Assembly (NCBI GenBank): GCA_903856995.1
Contig: CAIODK010000042.1
Span: 10,598-74,597, forward strand
DNA: 64,000 bases
Direction of reading: 5' to 3'
DNA from: an uncultured Burkholderiales bacterium
GTDB taxonomy: Bacteria > Pseudomonadota > Gammaproteobacteria > Burkholderiales > Burkholderiaceae_C
Part shown: positions 24,778 to 33,768 of the stretch, piece after piece
How the letters are laid out: each line of letters begins with the position of its first letter
Numbering within the stretch: position 1 is the first letter of the stretch
Translations under genes and position numbers: made by a program
The notes under the pieces: generated by a model
What the model saw: the letters and a program-made list of their open reading frames with translations, nothing else
What the model was told of the DNA's origin: nothing
The model's database searches: none

Positions 24778-25596
24778 ATGAACGAACCAAAACATTGGCT
24801 GGGATTACAAGAGCGTGTATGCGTGGTCACAGGTGCGGCCAGCGGCATCGGCGCAGGCATTGCACAAGCATTAGCACAAGCCGGTGCAAAAGTTGCCTTG
24901 CTCGACCGCAACATCGAAGGCTCACGAGCCGTTGCCGCCAGACTCACCGCGCAAGGCGCAACCGTGATCTCCATTGCCTGCGACACCACCCAGGAAATTC
25001 AAGTCAAAGAAGCTGCAGCACGCGTGGCCCAAGAGCTAGGGCCCTGCTACGCACTCATCAACAACGCTGGCTTGCTTCGTTCCGGTGGGCTCAATGAGGT
25101 CAGCCTCGAAGATTGGAACTACGTCCTCAACGTCAACCTCACAGGCTACTTGCTATGCGCACGCACATTCGCAAAGTCAATGCGCGATGCGGGCGGAGGC
25201 GCGCTTGTACACGTCGCTTCGATCGCTAGCAAATTTCCACAAACAAGCAGCGGTGCTTACAGCGCTAGCAAAGCGGGTGTGCTGCTGATGTCACGTCAAA
25301 TGGCTGTGGAATGGGGCGATCAAGGCATACGCAGCAACGCGATTTGCCCCGGCATGATCCGAACCCCGCTCTCTGCCAAGTTTTATGAAGAGCCCGGCTT
25401 GGAAGCCAAACGCGCCGCAGTCACGGCCAGTCGTCGCGTGGGCGAGCCACAAGACATTGCAGACGTCGCCGTCTTCTTGGCCAGCCCACGTTCAGCATAT
25501 GTCAACGGCGCGGAGCTGGTCGTCGATGGTGGCATGTCCTCCATGTTGATGGATATGGTGCCCCGCCCCGGCTTTAACTCACAAGTAACGAACTAA
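24778..25596 (+). CDS. short-chain dehydrogenase/reductase (SDR)
   Basis: An SDR of 272 residues from the ATG at 24778 (AGGTG 6 bases upstream); a GTG three codons earlier is less likely. It has TGAASGIG at 18-25, NNAG at 95-98 and catalytic Ser148, Tyr161 and Lys165. A C-terminal extension after VVDGGMSS is rich in Met and Pro. It lies 18 bases before the ketosteroid-dehydrogenase-like gene, so it plausibly oxidises a ring alcohol to the ketone that the flavoprotein desaturates. The substrate is not known. Confidence 0.85.
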   Translation: MNEPKHWLGLQERVCVVTGAASGIGAGIAQALAQAGAKVALLDRNIEGSRAVAARLTAQGATVISIACDTTQEIQVKEAAARVAQELGPCYALINNAGLLRSGGLNEVSLEDWNYVLNVNLTGYLLCARTFAKSMRDAGGGALVHVASIASKFPQTSSGAYSASKAGVLLMSRQMAVEWGDQGIRSNAICPGMIRTPLSAKFYEEPGLEAKRAAVTASRRVGEPQDIADVAVFLASPRSAYVNGAELVVDGGMSSMLMDMVPRPGFNSQVTN

Positions 25597-25614
25597 TTTC
25601 ATTTGGAGAACACG

Positions 25615-27321
25615 ATGTCTGAAAATTTTGAGTGCGATGTGATTGTGGTGGGCTCAGGCGCTGCGGGCTTGACTGCGGCCATTACCGCGAAAAAACGAGG
25701 GCTCAAGGTCATCGTTCTTGAAAAAGAACCTGTCTTTGGCGGTACCACAGCGCTGTCAGGTGGCGTACTGTGGATTCCACTCAACGAACACGGGCGAAAG
25801 CAAAACCCTGACGACACACGGCTCGCAGTGCGAACCTACATGATGCAAGAAACTGGCAGTTATTTTGATGAGGCGGCGGTCGACGCCTTCATTGAAAACG
25901 GTCCCAAGATGGTGGCTTTTTTCGAGCGCGAAACTGAGATGAAGTTCGTACCCACGATGTACCCCGACTACCACCCGAACGTTGCAGGTGGCGTTGACAT
26001 TGGTCGCTCAATCTTGGCTGCGCCATTCGACATTCGACGGTTAGGCAAAGACATGCTGCGCTTGAAGCCGCCACTCAAAACCATCACATTCATCGGCATG
26101 ATGTTTAACTCCTCCAATGCCGATTTGAAACATTTCTTTCAAGCCACGAAATCATTGACGTCATTTATCTATGTTGCCAAACGCTTGATCACGCACATCA
26201 AAGAGTTGGCGCTGTATCAGCGAGGCATTCACGTCACTAGCGGCAACGCGTTGGCTGCACGCTTGGCGAAATCAGCACTCGACTTAAATATCCCCATTCT
26301 GACAAGTAGCCCCGTCGTTGAAATACTGATGGAAAACGGGAATGCAATCGGCGTACGTACTGGCGGAGAGCATGGCGAAAAGCGGTTGACGGCACGTCAT
26401 GGCGTGGTGTTAGCTTGTGGAGGATTTCCACACGATGTGAAGCGAATCGCGAAGGCCTACCCACACCTTCAACGTGGCGGTGAACATCTTTCACCAACAC
26501 CCGTTAGCAACACAGGCGACGGACTAAATATGGCGGAGGTTGTAGGCGGCAAAGTAGAAATTCGCTTCAAAGATGCCGCAGCTTGGATGCCTGTGTCTTA
26601 CGTTCCTTATGCAAACGGCGAGTTCGGCGTATTCCCACACTTGTTGGATCGCTACAAACCCGGCATCATCGGCGTACTCAAAAATGGCAAACGATTCACC
26701 AATGAAAGCAACTCTTACCACGACGTAGGCGCTGATTTGATTCGCGCCTGTGCAGGCCAAAAAGACACCACCATGTGGTTGATCTGCGACAAACTCACAC
26801 TCGCAAAATACGGCATTGGGTTTGTCAAACCCGCACCCATGCCCGTGGGTCGATTCTTGCGCAACGGCTACCTACTCAAAGGCAACACTTTGGCAGAACT
26901 CGCTAAAAATGCGGGCATTGACCCAGCGGGCTTAGAGCAAACCGTCCATGAATTCAACATCGGGGCAGTCAAGGGCGAAGACTCTGCGTTTGGCCGAGGC
27001 ACCACGACCTTCAACCGCTATTTAGCTGACATCGAAAACAAACCCAATCCCTGTGTCGCACCGGTACAAAAGGGCCCTTTCTATGCCGTCAAAATCGTCA
27101 TGGGAGATTTAGGCACATTCGATGGAATTCAAACCAGCGTGGCGGGGGAAGTACTCAGAGACGATGGTTCTGCCATTGACGGTCTCTACGCCGTAGGCAA
27201 TGACCGCGCGAGCATCATGGGTGGCAACTACCCTGCAGCTGGCATCACACACGGGCCAAACATGACCTTTGGTTTTGTAACAGGCAACCACATCGCCGAC
27301 AAAGCAGGCGTCCACGCATGA
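25615..27321 (+). CDS. FAD-dependent 3-ketosteroid-delta1-dehydrogenase-like oxidoreductase
   Basis: A 568-residue flavoprotein from the ATG at 25615 (GGAG 7 bases upstream). The FAD dinucleotide loop is VVGSGAAGLTAA (GxGxxG at 13-18), followed by GGTTALSGGVLWIP. The C-terminal active-site segment is GGNYPAAGITHGPNMTFG, where the Tyr matches the catalytic tyrosine in the ketosteroid dehydrogenase YPGPG motif. This fold desaturates a carbon pair next to a ketone, in steroids but also in smaller cyclic ketones such as 4-oxocyclohexanecarboxylate. No steroid genes are nearby, and the cyclohexanecarboxylate cluster is adjacent, so a small alicyclic ketone is preferred. It overlaps the next gene by 4 bases. 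Confidence 0.8.
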   Translation: MSENFECDVIVVGSGAAGLTAAITAKKRGLKVIVLEKEPVFGGTTALSGGVLWIPLNEHGRKQNPDDTRLAVRTYMMQETGSYFDEAAVDAFIENGPKMVAFFERETEMKFVPTMYPDYHPNVAGGVDIGRSILAAPFDIRRLGKDMLRLKPPLKTITFIGMMFNSSNADLKHFFQATKSLTSFIYVAKRLITHIKELALYQRGIHVTSGNALAARLAKSALDLNIPILTSSPVVEILMENGNAIGVRTGGEHGEKRLTARHGVVLACGGFPHDVKRIAKAYPHLQRGGEHLSPTPVSNTGDGLNMAEVVGGKVEIRFKDAAAWMPVSYVPYANGEFGVFPHLLDRYKPGIIGVLKNGKRFTNESNSYHDVGADLIRACAGQKDTTMWLICDKLTLAKYGIGFVKPAPMPVGRFLRNGYLLKGNTLAELAKNAGIDPAGLEQTVHEFNIGAVKGEDSAFGRGTTTFNRYLADIENKPNPCVAPVQKGPFYAVKIVMGDLGTFDGIQTSVAGEVLRDDGSAIDGLYAVGNDRASIMGGNYPAAGITHGPNMTFGFVTGNHIADKAGVHA

Positions 27322-27656
27322 ACCACCTCAGCAAACCCCTCATCGATCACCGCATCTACACCATTGCCCTGCGCAAGATGCCTGAGTTTTTAGACGTATT
27401 CAATCGCTTGGCAATGCCGCTCCTGCTTGACACATTGGGGCATCCCCTAGGGTTTTACACCAGCCTGGTCGGACCCCAAAACCAATTTATACACCTGTGG
27501 GGCTACGACGATTTAGCCGACTACGAGCGACGCTGCAAAGCACGCGACACACACCCCGAATTTCCCGCCTATTTGGCTGCATCAGGTCACCTCATTACGG
27601 CGCAAGAAACACGACTCATCAAAGCAGTTGACATGCCTTCCTGGCAGATGCGGTGA
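27318..27656 (+). CDS. NIPSNAP-like ferredoxin-fold protein
   Basis: A 112-residue protein. IDHRIYTIALRKMPEFLDVFNRLAMPLL and FIHLWGYDDLADYERRCKARD match the NIPSNAP dimeric alpha-beta barrel pattern (first strand R-x-Y-T, last strand W-x-Y-x-D/S). Family members often sit in degradation operons without a proven reaction. Its start overlaps the stop of the flavoprotein gene (ATGA), so the two are translationally coupled. Confidence 0.75.
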   Translation: MNHLSKPLIDHRIYTIALRKMPEFLDVFNRLAMPLLLDTLGHPLGFYTSLVGPQNQFIHLWGYDDLADYERRCKARDTHPEFPAYLAASGHLITAQETRLIKAVDMPSWQMR

Positions 27657-27686
27657 GCATGCGGGCATTCGCATCAACTGAATCAA

Positions 27687-27793
27687 TGTATTTACATATA
27701 TTTTTTAGGGAAAACGATAGTTTTTAACTTATGAAAATCGAACTAAATCTCTTTGCTATTCATGATAATAACGTAAATACATTGACGTATTTA
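27687..27793. promoter_or_regulatory. repeated GTATTTAC operator-like sites before the SDR-liv operon
   Basis: GTATTTAC occurs at 27688-27695, inside the TGTA-TT-TACA palindrome. Its inverse GTAAATAC is at 27773-27780, and GTATTTA at 27787-27793. The last two form the palindrome TAAATAC-ATTGAC-GTATTTA, 12 bases before the SDR ATG. The spaced sites look like binding positions for one regulator that controls the downstream SDR and transporter genes. Confidence 0.5.
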
Positions 27794-27804
27794 ATTCAAC
27801 ACAC

Positions 27805-28623
27805 ATGACCTCCAACACTACGCCATTGTCAAAACACGTTGTCGCCATCACCGGTGCCGCCGACGGCATTGGCTGGGCTACTGCACAACTCTTTGCCGCT
27901 CGCGGCTGGCAGGTTGCTTTACTCGATATCGATGGACGCCTAGCCAACGAACGCGCGAACACATTGGGCCATCATCACATCGGCCTGTCATGCGATGTGA
28001 CGGATGAAGGACAAGTGCTCAATGCAATCGCCCAAGTGATTGCGCAGCTAGGTCGCCTCGACGCCTTGGTGAATAACGCGGGCATTGGTGACCAAACAAC
28101 ACCCACCCTCCTACAAACAGTCGAAGCATTCGATCGCGTTTTGTCTGTGCATTTACGCGGCGCCTTCTTGATGACACAAGCCGCACTTGCGCACATGCAA
28201 ACCCAGGGCCGCGATGCCAAAGGTAACCGCGGATCGATCGTCAATATCGGCTCCATCGCCAGCACTGGCGGCATTCCTGGACGCAACGCCTACAGCGCAG
28301 CCAAAGCAGGAGTTCTAGGAATGACACGCGCACTCGCCACCGAGTGGGCGCGCAAAGGCATCCGTGTGAATGCCGTGGCACCAGGCTATGTCGCAACCGC
28401 CTTGGTTGCAGAACTGGCAGAAAAAGGGGCCATCAACGCGCCTGCCATCATGCAACGGACCCCCATGGGCCGCATGGCCGAGCCATCCGAAATTGCAGAA
28501 AGTATTTTCTTCTTAGCCTCCCCCGCCTCCAGTTATGTGACCGGCGCCACATTGGCAGTGGATGGTGGGTGGAGTGTGTTGGGCGCGCCAGACATAGCGC
28601 TCGGCGACATCGAACATGCATGA
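27805..28623 (+). CDS. short-chain dehydrogenase/reductase (SDR)
   Basis: A 272-residue SDR. TGAADGIG at 17-24 is the NAD loop, D41/D43 after beta-2 suggest NAD, and NNAG lies at 90-93. The catalytic residues are Ser150, Tyr163 and Lys167. The ATG at 27805 has little recognisable ribosome site and follows a palindrome closely, so the leader may be short. It is followed 30 bases later by the livH gene, so dehydrogenase and transporter are probably one unit. Its substrate is likely the compound imported by that transporter or an early product. Confidence 0.83.
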   Translation: MTSNTTPLSKHVVAITGAADGIGWATAQLFAARGWQVALLDIDGRLANERANTLGHHHIGLSCDVTDEGQVLNAIAQVIAQLGRLDALVNNAGIGDQTTPTLLQTVEAFDRVLSVHLRGAFLMTQAALAHMQTQGRDAKGNRGSIVNIGSIASTGGIPGRNAYSAAKAGVLGMTRALATEWARKGIRVNAVAPGYVATALVAELAEKGAINAPAIMQRTPMGRMAEPSEIAESIFFLASPASSYVTGATLAVDGGWSVLGAPDIALGDIEHA

Positions 28624-28653
28624 GCAACTCAAACAAACACACAGGAAAACACC

Positions 28654-29505
28654 ATGTTGACCATCAATCTTTTTAATGGGTTTGTTTATGGCTCATTGCT
28701 CATCATCATGTGCTCGGGCCTTGCTCTGATTTACGGGCTTCGTCGGGTGGTGAACTTTGCCCATGGCTCTTTCTACATGCTGGGCGCCTACCTCGGCTAC
28801 ACCGTGGCGATGCAAAGCAACTTTTGGGTCGCCTTGATCGTCGCCCCAGCGTTGATGGCCATCTTGGGCGTGTTGCTAGACCGCTACGGCTTTCGACTTC
28901 TACAAGACCGTGACCCCTTAACCGTGGTGCTGGTCACGTTCGGCTTACTGCTGGTGATTGAAGACATGGTGCAATCAGTATGGGGCAAGAGCAACCTGTC
29001 TGTTGCAGCCCCCGAGGCCTTGAACTTCTCAGTCGATTTATTTGGCACCCCAGTACCCGCTTACCGCATCGGCGTCATCGTGATGGGGGCCACTGTGGCG
29101 CTTGGCTTGAGTCTATGGCTGCGCTATTCAAAAATCGGTTTGTTTGTTCGTGCCGCCAGTACCGACCCCATCACCACAGCCATGCAAGGCGTCAACACAG
29201 ACGCGTTAAGCGCAGCAGTCGTTGGCCTAGGAACTGCTTTGGCGGGCTTAGCAGGCGTGGTATCCGCGCCTTTCTTGTCACTCTCACCCTCCATGAGCTC
29301 AGATGTATTGATTGACTCATTTGTGGTGGTGGTCATTGGCGGACTGGGCTCACTCGCAGGCGCCTTCATCGCAGCCTTGCTCCTTGGCATGGTGCAGGCC
29401 ATTGGTGCCGTGTATTTGCCAGATGCCTCAGTGTTGCTGCCCTTTGTTTTCATGGTGGCCATCTTGATTTGGAAACCGGCAGGGTTTGCGGGTAGCCGCA
29501 CCTAA
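28654..29505 (+). CDS. livH: branched-chain-type ABC transporter permease LivH
   Basis: A 283-residue inner-membrane permease with about eight hydrophobic segments. It starts MLTINLFNGFVYGSLLIIM and carries the typical GLRRVVNFAHGSFYMLGAYLG and VIGGLGSLAGAFIAALLLG (the coupling-helix region for the ATPases). It forms a heterodimer with LivM. Ribosome site AGGAAAA precedes the ATG. In catabolic clusters such permeases carry aromatic or alicyclic carboxylates rather than leucine, and the neighbours suggest that here. Confidence 0.9.
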   Translation: MLTINLFNGFVYGSLLIIMCSGLALIYGLRRVVNFAHGSFYMLGAYLGYTVAMQSNFWVALIVAPALMAILGVLLDRYGFRLLQDRDPLTVVLVTFGLLLVIEDMVQSVWGKSNLSVAAPEALNFSVDLFGTPVPAYRIGVIVMGATVALGLSLWLRYSKIGLFVRAASTDPITTAMQGVNTDALSAAVVGLGTALAGLAGVVSAPFLSLSPSMSSDVLIDSFVVVVIGGLGSLAGAFIAALLLGMVQAIGAVYLPDASVLLPFVFMVAILIWKPAGFAGSRT

Positions 29506-29524
29506 TTTGAAGTGAGTATTTAAT

Positions 29525-30505
29525 ATGAGTCCACTACGCGCTATTCTTATTTCTGTCGCCGCCCTGCTCGCAGGTGTGGGCGTGGTCACAGTTGTCAGTT
29601 CCAACACAGTGTTGTCACTGCTCACACAAGCCGTTGTGTACGCTGTCTTTGCCTTGGGCATCGGTGTGTTGCTTAAGCAAAATGGTTTGGTGAGTTTTGG
29701 CCACGCGCTGTACTTTGGTGCATCAGGCTATGCCATCGGCATCACCCTGCAACTACAAATCATGCCCGTCGAGTGGGCCATCCTGGCCACGTTGGCAGGC
29801 ATCGGCATTGCAGCTTTCGTGATTGGCCTGATCATTGTGCGCGTGCCCGGAATTGCGTTTGGCATGCTGACCTTGGCGATTGGTCAGATGTTCTATTTAT
29901 CGGTTTCTCGCGCACGTGGCGTGACCGGTGGTGCCGATGGGATGCAAGTCGATTGGCCTGCCACCATTTTTGGATTTAGCCAGTCGTCCATCCTTAAACC
30001 AGCCGTGATGTTTTTGATTTGTTGGTGCACTTTGGTAGTCGTGATGCTCTTGCTGTCCTTGTTGTTAAACACGCGTTTGGGCGCCATCACTGAGGCCGTG
30101 CGCGACAACGAGGAACGCGCTCGCTTCATCGGCATCTCTACGGTCATGCCGCGCGCTGCTATTTATGCCCTGTCTGCAGTCGTCACTGCGTTGGCCGGCA
30201 TGTTGTCCACCCTGAATACCGGCTTTGTATCTCCCGAGAACTTGCACTGGAGTTTGTCCGGAATGGCGCTGATGATGGTTGTCGTTGGCGGCTTCAAAGC
30301 CTTGTGGGGGCCTGCATTGGGTGCCGTGGTTTATTTCATCTTCAAAGACGTGGTGGGCGACTACGCCACCCACTGGATGTCAATTTTTGGTGTGGCCTTG
30401 ATTGCCGTCATCGTTTTCTCACCCACAGGGATCGCTGGGGCCTTGCAAGCCCTCTGGCGCAGCAAACCTGCTGCTGGTTCACGCGCCAAAGCAGGCGTGC
30501 ATTGA
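29525..30505 (+). CDS. livM: branched-chain-type ABC transporter permease LivM
   Basis: A 326-residue inner-membrane permease, partner of LivH. It has multiple hydrophobic helices and the LivM signatures LVSFGHALYFGASGYA, GIAFGMLTLAIGQMFY, AVRDNEERARFIG and VVGGFKALWGPALGAVVY. The frame ends with a basic cytoplasmic tail. It lies 19 bases after livH and 25 bases before livG. Confidence 0.91.
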   Translation: MSPLRAILISVAALLAGVGVVTVVSSNTVLSLLTQAVVYAVFALGIGVLLKQNGLVSFGHALYFGASGYAIGITLQLQIMPVEWAILATLAGIGIAAFVIGLIIVRVPGIAFGMLTLAIGQMFYLSVSRARGVTGGADGMQVDWPATIFGFSQSSILKPAVMFLICWCTLVVVMLLLSLLLNTRLGAITEAVRDNEERARFIGISTVMPRAAIYALSAVVTALAGMLSTLNTGFVSPENLHWSLSGMALMMVVVGGFKALWGPALGAVVYFIFKDVVGDYATHWMSIFGVALIAVIVFSPTGIAGALQALWRSKPAAGSRAKAGVH

Positions 30506-30530
30506 ACAACGCACAGACTCGGAGCACCCT

Positions 30531-31259
30531 ATGAAAAATTCCCCTACTTATGTATTGCAGGCCGAAGACGTGGCCATCCACTACGGCGGCGTTAAAGCTG
30601 TAGACGGCGTGTCTCTGACTTTGGAAAAAGGTCAGATTCGTGGTTTGATCGGCCCCAACGGCGCCGGCAAATCCACCGTGATTGATGCAATCACCGGACG
30701 ACGCCGATTGACCCGCGGCAAGGTCACGTTAGGTGGCGTTGATGTCAGCGAGATGGGCGTCGTCGAGCGTCGCATGCTTGGCTTGTCACGCAGCTTCCAA
30801 CGCACCAGTATTTTTGGAGGCATGCCTGTTCGCAAACAAATTGAATTGGCATCGCACAAGATGGGCGTTCAGGACTCAGATGCCGATGCCGATGCGGTGC
30901 TGAAGGAGCTTGAACTTTTGCCGATGGCCAACGTGATGGCGGAAGATTTAGGCTACGGTGAACAACGCCGCCTCGATTTGGCGCTGGCCTTGGTTGGTCG
31001 CCCGAGTGTGCTGTTGCTCGATGAACCGATGGCTGGTTTGTCCGTTAAAGAGTCGCATGATTTGGCGCAACATTTGAAATCTCTCACCTCACGTTGGGAC
31101 GTCTCCGTTCTCTTGGTCGAGCACGACATGGACGTGGTGTTTGGCATCTCCGATGCGGTGACCGTTTTTGAACTGGGTCGCATCATCGCCAGCGGCACCC
31201 CCGCGGCCGTGCGTGCTGACCCTCGGGTACGCGAAGCTTATTTAGGGAGCGCCGCATGA
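30531..31259 (+). CDS. livG: branched-chain-type ABC transporter ATPase LivG
   Basis: A 242-residue ATPase from the ATG at 30531 (GGAG 6 bases upstream); a longer frame overlapping livM adds no family sequence. Walker A is GPNGAGKST, and a QRTSIFGGMPV Q-loop region follows. The signature is the atypical LGYGEQRRLDLA, standard for LivG, and Walker B is LLLDEPMAGLS. It drives uptake with LivF. Its stop overlaps the livF start (ATGA). Confidence 0.92.
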   Translation: MKNSPTYVLQAEDVAIHYGGVKAVDGVSLTLEKGQIRGLIGPNGAGKSTVIDAITGRRRLTRGKVTLGGVDVSEMGVVERRMLGLSRSFQRTSIFGGMPVRKQIELASHKMGVQDSDADADAVLKELELLPMANVMAEDLGYGEQRRLDLALALVGRPSVLLLDEPMAGLSVKESHDLAQHLKSLTSRWDVSVLLVEHDMDVVFGISDAVTVFELGRIIASGTPAAVRADPRVREAYLGSAA

Positions 31260-31960
31260 GTGCATTGTTGAACTTGAAGAACATCCACGCCTATTACGGC
31301 GCGGCGCACATCCTGCACGGCTTGGACTTGCATGTGAACCCCGGTGAAAGAGTGGCTTTGATTGGTCGCAACGGCGTCGGAAAAACCACAGTGGTCAACA
31401 CCATCCTAGGGCTAGCGGACCTCAAAAAGGGACACATCCATTTAGGCACGCATCAAATTACCAGGCCACGCCCATACATCGCTGCACAGCACGGCATCGC
31501 TGTGGTGCCGCAAGGCCGCTGCATCATCGCCAACCTGACCGTGGAAGAAAACCTGTTGCTCGGCGCCGCTGTCGGCCGTAAGGGCCCATGGACCGTGCCA
31601 GAAATTTATAAACTCTTTCCCATCCTGCAAGAACGCGCCAACACGCCAGGTACTGCACTCTCTGGGGGGCAACAGCAAATGTTGGCCGTAGGTCGTGGAC
31701 TGATGGCCAATCCGAATTTGATTTTGCTGGACGAACCCACCGAGGGGTTAGCCCCAGTCATCGTGGACCAGCTCGCTGACATCTTCAACCGTGTTGCCGA
31801 CCAAGGAACCGCTTTGCTGTTGATTGAGCAAAACATGAGTTTGGTCGCACGTGTGGCCCACCGTTATTTAGCCATGGCCAAAGGTTCGGTTGTGGCACAA
31901 GGCGTGGTGACTAACTCGCCGGAAGGTCTCAAAGATTTAGAAAACCATGTGATGGTTTAA
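31256..31960 (+). CDS. livF: branched-chain-type ABC transporter ATPase LivF
   Basis: A 234-residue ATPase. Walker A is GRNGVGKTT, the LivF-specific segment is IAVVPQGRCIIANLTVEENL, the signature is LSGGQQQMLAVGR and Walker B is LILLDEPTEGLAP. It pairs with LivG at the LivHM permease. It is translationally coupled to livG and followed 69 bases later by the binding-protein gene. Confidence 0.93.
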   Translation: MSALLNLKNIHAYYGAAHILHGLDLHVNPGERVALIGRNGVGKTTVVNTILGLADLKKGHIHLGTHQITRPRPYIAAQHGIAVVPQGRCIIANLTVEENLLLGAAVGRKGPWTVPEIYKLFPILQERANTPGTALSGGQQQMLAVGRGLMANPNLILLDEPTEGLAPVIVDQLADIFNRVADQGTALLLIEQNMSLVARVAHRYLAMAKGSVVAQGVVTNSPEGLKDLENHVMV

Positions 31961-32029
31961 AACCCTCAACCCAAGTTCCCATCGGCCGCCGGACCGATTC
32001 CGGCAATCCTTCATTCCTAGGAGACAAGC

Positions 32030-33217
32030 ATGCAACATAAAAAAATCTATCAACTGCTGGCCAGCGCAGCGCTGGTGACAGCCCTACCTTTGAGCGCTTT
32101 GGCGCAAGGCAAAGAACCCGTGAAAGTGGGTTTGGTGTCCTCCAAGTCAGGCGTCTTCGCTGAGCAAGGCGAAGAAGTCATGCGTGCAGTGAAATTCGCC
32201 ATTGAAGAAGCCAACAGCAAAGGTGGCGTTGACGGCCGCAAAGTTGAAGTCGTCGAAGGCGATGACGAAAGCACGCCAGACGCAGGTCGCCGAGTGGCTG
32301 AGAAAATGGCTCGCGATGGCTACAACTTGTTGATCGGCGCAGTCCCCTCATCTATCTCATTGACGATTGCCCAAAACTTAGAGCGCTGGGATGCGGCCTA
32401 TTTCATTCAAGCCAGCAAGTCTGACAAGCTCACAGGTGACACCTGCAAGCCCCGCAGCTTCCGCACCAACCATTCAGACGCGATGGATATCGCCATGATT
32501 AACGAATGGACCAAGAAGATCAAAGGCAATAACTTTGCCGTCATCGCCGCCGACTACGTGTGGGGACGCGATTCTGGCGAATCGTTCAAGAAAGCCATGG
32601 AAGCTCAAGGCAAGAAAGTGCCGTTGACCTTGTATGTACCCATGGGAACCAAAGATTTTTCACCTTACATCGCGCAACTTAAAGCCGCCAACGTGGACGG
32701 CATTTGGGTAGCTGAGATTGGGCGTGATGCCATGGCTTTCGTCAAGCAAGCCGGTGAGTTCAACCTGATCCCCAACACACCGCTGATTGGCCACGCACTG
32801 ATTTCGAACTTCATCATCAACGCCACTGGCAAGAACCTTGAAAACGTTCCTGGCAACTCTGGCTACGCCGCTGACTTGAACAACCCTCGCAACAAAGAGT
32901 TCGTCGCCGCTTGGAAAGCCAAGTTCAACCGCGTGCCAACCGATGCTGAAGGACAAGCCTACAACGGCGCACAAGTCATGTTTGATGGCGTTCGTCTGGC
33001 AAAAAGTGTGAAGCCAGAAGAAGTGAGTAAAGCTTTGCGTGGCGCAGAACTCAACACCATCTACGGCAAAGTCACCATGCGTGCGGCAGACAATCAATTG
33101 ATGTTGCCTAACTACGTGGGTCGCGTGAAGATGGTCGACGGCGCCTTGCGCCCTGTGATTGAAGACACCTACCCAGCGTCTTTGACACCACCCCCCTCAC
33201 CTTTGTGCAAAATGTGA
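32030..33217 (+). CDS. periplasmic substrate-binding protein of the liv-type transporter
   Basis: A 395-residue type I periplasmic binding protein. The signal peptide covers residues 1-25 (cleaved near ALA-Q). The mature protein starts VKVGLVSSKSGVFAEQGEEV, with the family segment EVVEGDDESTPDAGRRVAEK and the ligand loop IGAVPSSISLTIAQ. It lacks features of the leucine-specific group and resembles receptors in aromatic or alicyclic acid operons. AGGAGA precedes the ATG and a strong terminator follows. The ligand is not known from sequence. Confidence 0.87.
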   Translation: MQHKKIYQLLASAALVTALPLSALAQGKEPVKVGLVSSKSGVFAEQGEEVMRAVKFAIEEANSKGGVDGRKVEVVEGDDESTPDAGRRVAEKMARDGYNLLIGAVPSSISLTIAQNLERWDAAYFIQASKSDKLTGDTCKPRSFRTNHSDAMDIAMINEWTKKIKGNNFAVIAADYVWGRDSGESFKKAMEAQGKKVPLTLYVPMGTKDFSPYIAQLKAANVDGIWVAEIGRDAMAFVKQAGEFNLIPNTPLIGHALISNFIINATGKNLENVPGNSGYAADLNNPRNKEFVAAWKAKFNRVPTDAEGQAYNGAQVMFDGVRLAKSVKPEEVSKALRGAELNTIYGKVTMRAADNQLMLPNYVGRVKMVDGALRPVIEDTYPASLTPPPSPLCKM

Positions 33218-33243
33218 TCAGTGGCAATTAACTGACTCAAAAA

Positions 33244-33273
33244 GCCGCGATGCTCAGCATCGCGGCTTTTTTG
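33244..33273 (+). terminator. rho-independent terminator after the liv operon
   Basis: GCCGCGATGC and GCATCGCGGC form a perfect 10-bp stem with a TCA loop, followed by TTTTTTG. It lies 27 bases after the binding-protein stop and ends the SDR-liv operon. Confidence 0.92.
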
Positions 33274-33332
33274 TTTTGAGGTTGGGGTCGCTACACTAGA
33301 GCCCTTCGTATTTTGACCCTCAAGGATTTGCC

Positions 33333-33683
33333 ATGAACACGACCCCTTCCGGCCTGCAATACACCGACAACGTGGTGGGCGACGGCGCTGAAGCCGCAGC
33401 CGGTCAACACGTCACCGTGCATTACACAGGCTGGCTCTACAAAGATGGCGAGCAAGGCGCCAAGTTTGACTCCAGCCACGACCGCAATGACCCGTTTGAT
33501 TTCCCTTTGGGTGCTGGCATGGTCATCAAAGGTTGGGATGAAGGCGTGCAAGGCATGAAAATCGGTGGTCAACGCACCCTGATCATTCCCTCTGAGCTTG
33601 GCTACGGCGCACGCGGCGCGGGTGGTGCGATCCCCCCTAACGCCACGCTGAAGTTTGACGTCGAGTTGCTCGGCATCGAGTAA
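33333..33683 (+). CDS. FKBP-type peptidyl-prolyl cis-trans isomerase
   Basis: A 116-residue single-domain FKBP without signal peptide, so cytoplasmic. It contains VTVHYTGWLYKDG, the catalytic-site segments FDFPLGAGMVIKGWDEGVQG and RTLIIPSELGYGARGAGGAI, and ends with LKFDVELLGI. These are the complete FKBP active-site residues (Tyr, Phe, Val, Ile, Trp). It is a single-gene unit between two terminators. Confidence 0.95.
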   Translation: MNTTPSGLQYTDNVVGDGAEAAAGQHVTVHYTGWLYKDGEQGAKFDSSHDRNDPFDFPLGAGMVIKGWDEGVQGMKIGGQRTLIIPSELGYGARGAGGAIPPNATLKFDVELLGIE

Positions 33684-33712
33684 CCACGCGGCGCAGCCCT
33701 TGGGCTGCCATC

Positions 33713-33739
33713 AAGCGGGGCTAGGCCCCGCTTTCTTTT
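33713..33739 (+). terminator. rho-independent terminator after the FKBP gene
   Basis: AAGCGGGGC and GCCCCGCTT form a 9-bp stem with a TAG loop followed by TCTTTT. It separates the FKBP gene from the grpE promoter. Confidence 0.88.
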
Positions 33740-33768
33740 GCCTCATTCAGTTTTTTTACAAAACCCCT

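Noticed and set aside
25615..27321. Steroid degradation cluster
   Set aside because: Only the flavoprotein resembles a ketosteroid dehydrogenase; no other steroid ring or side-chain genes were found.
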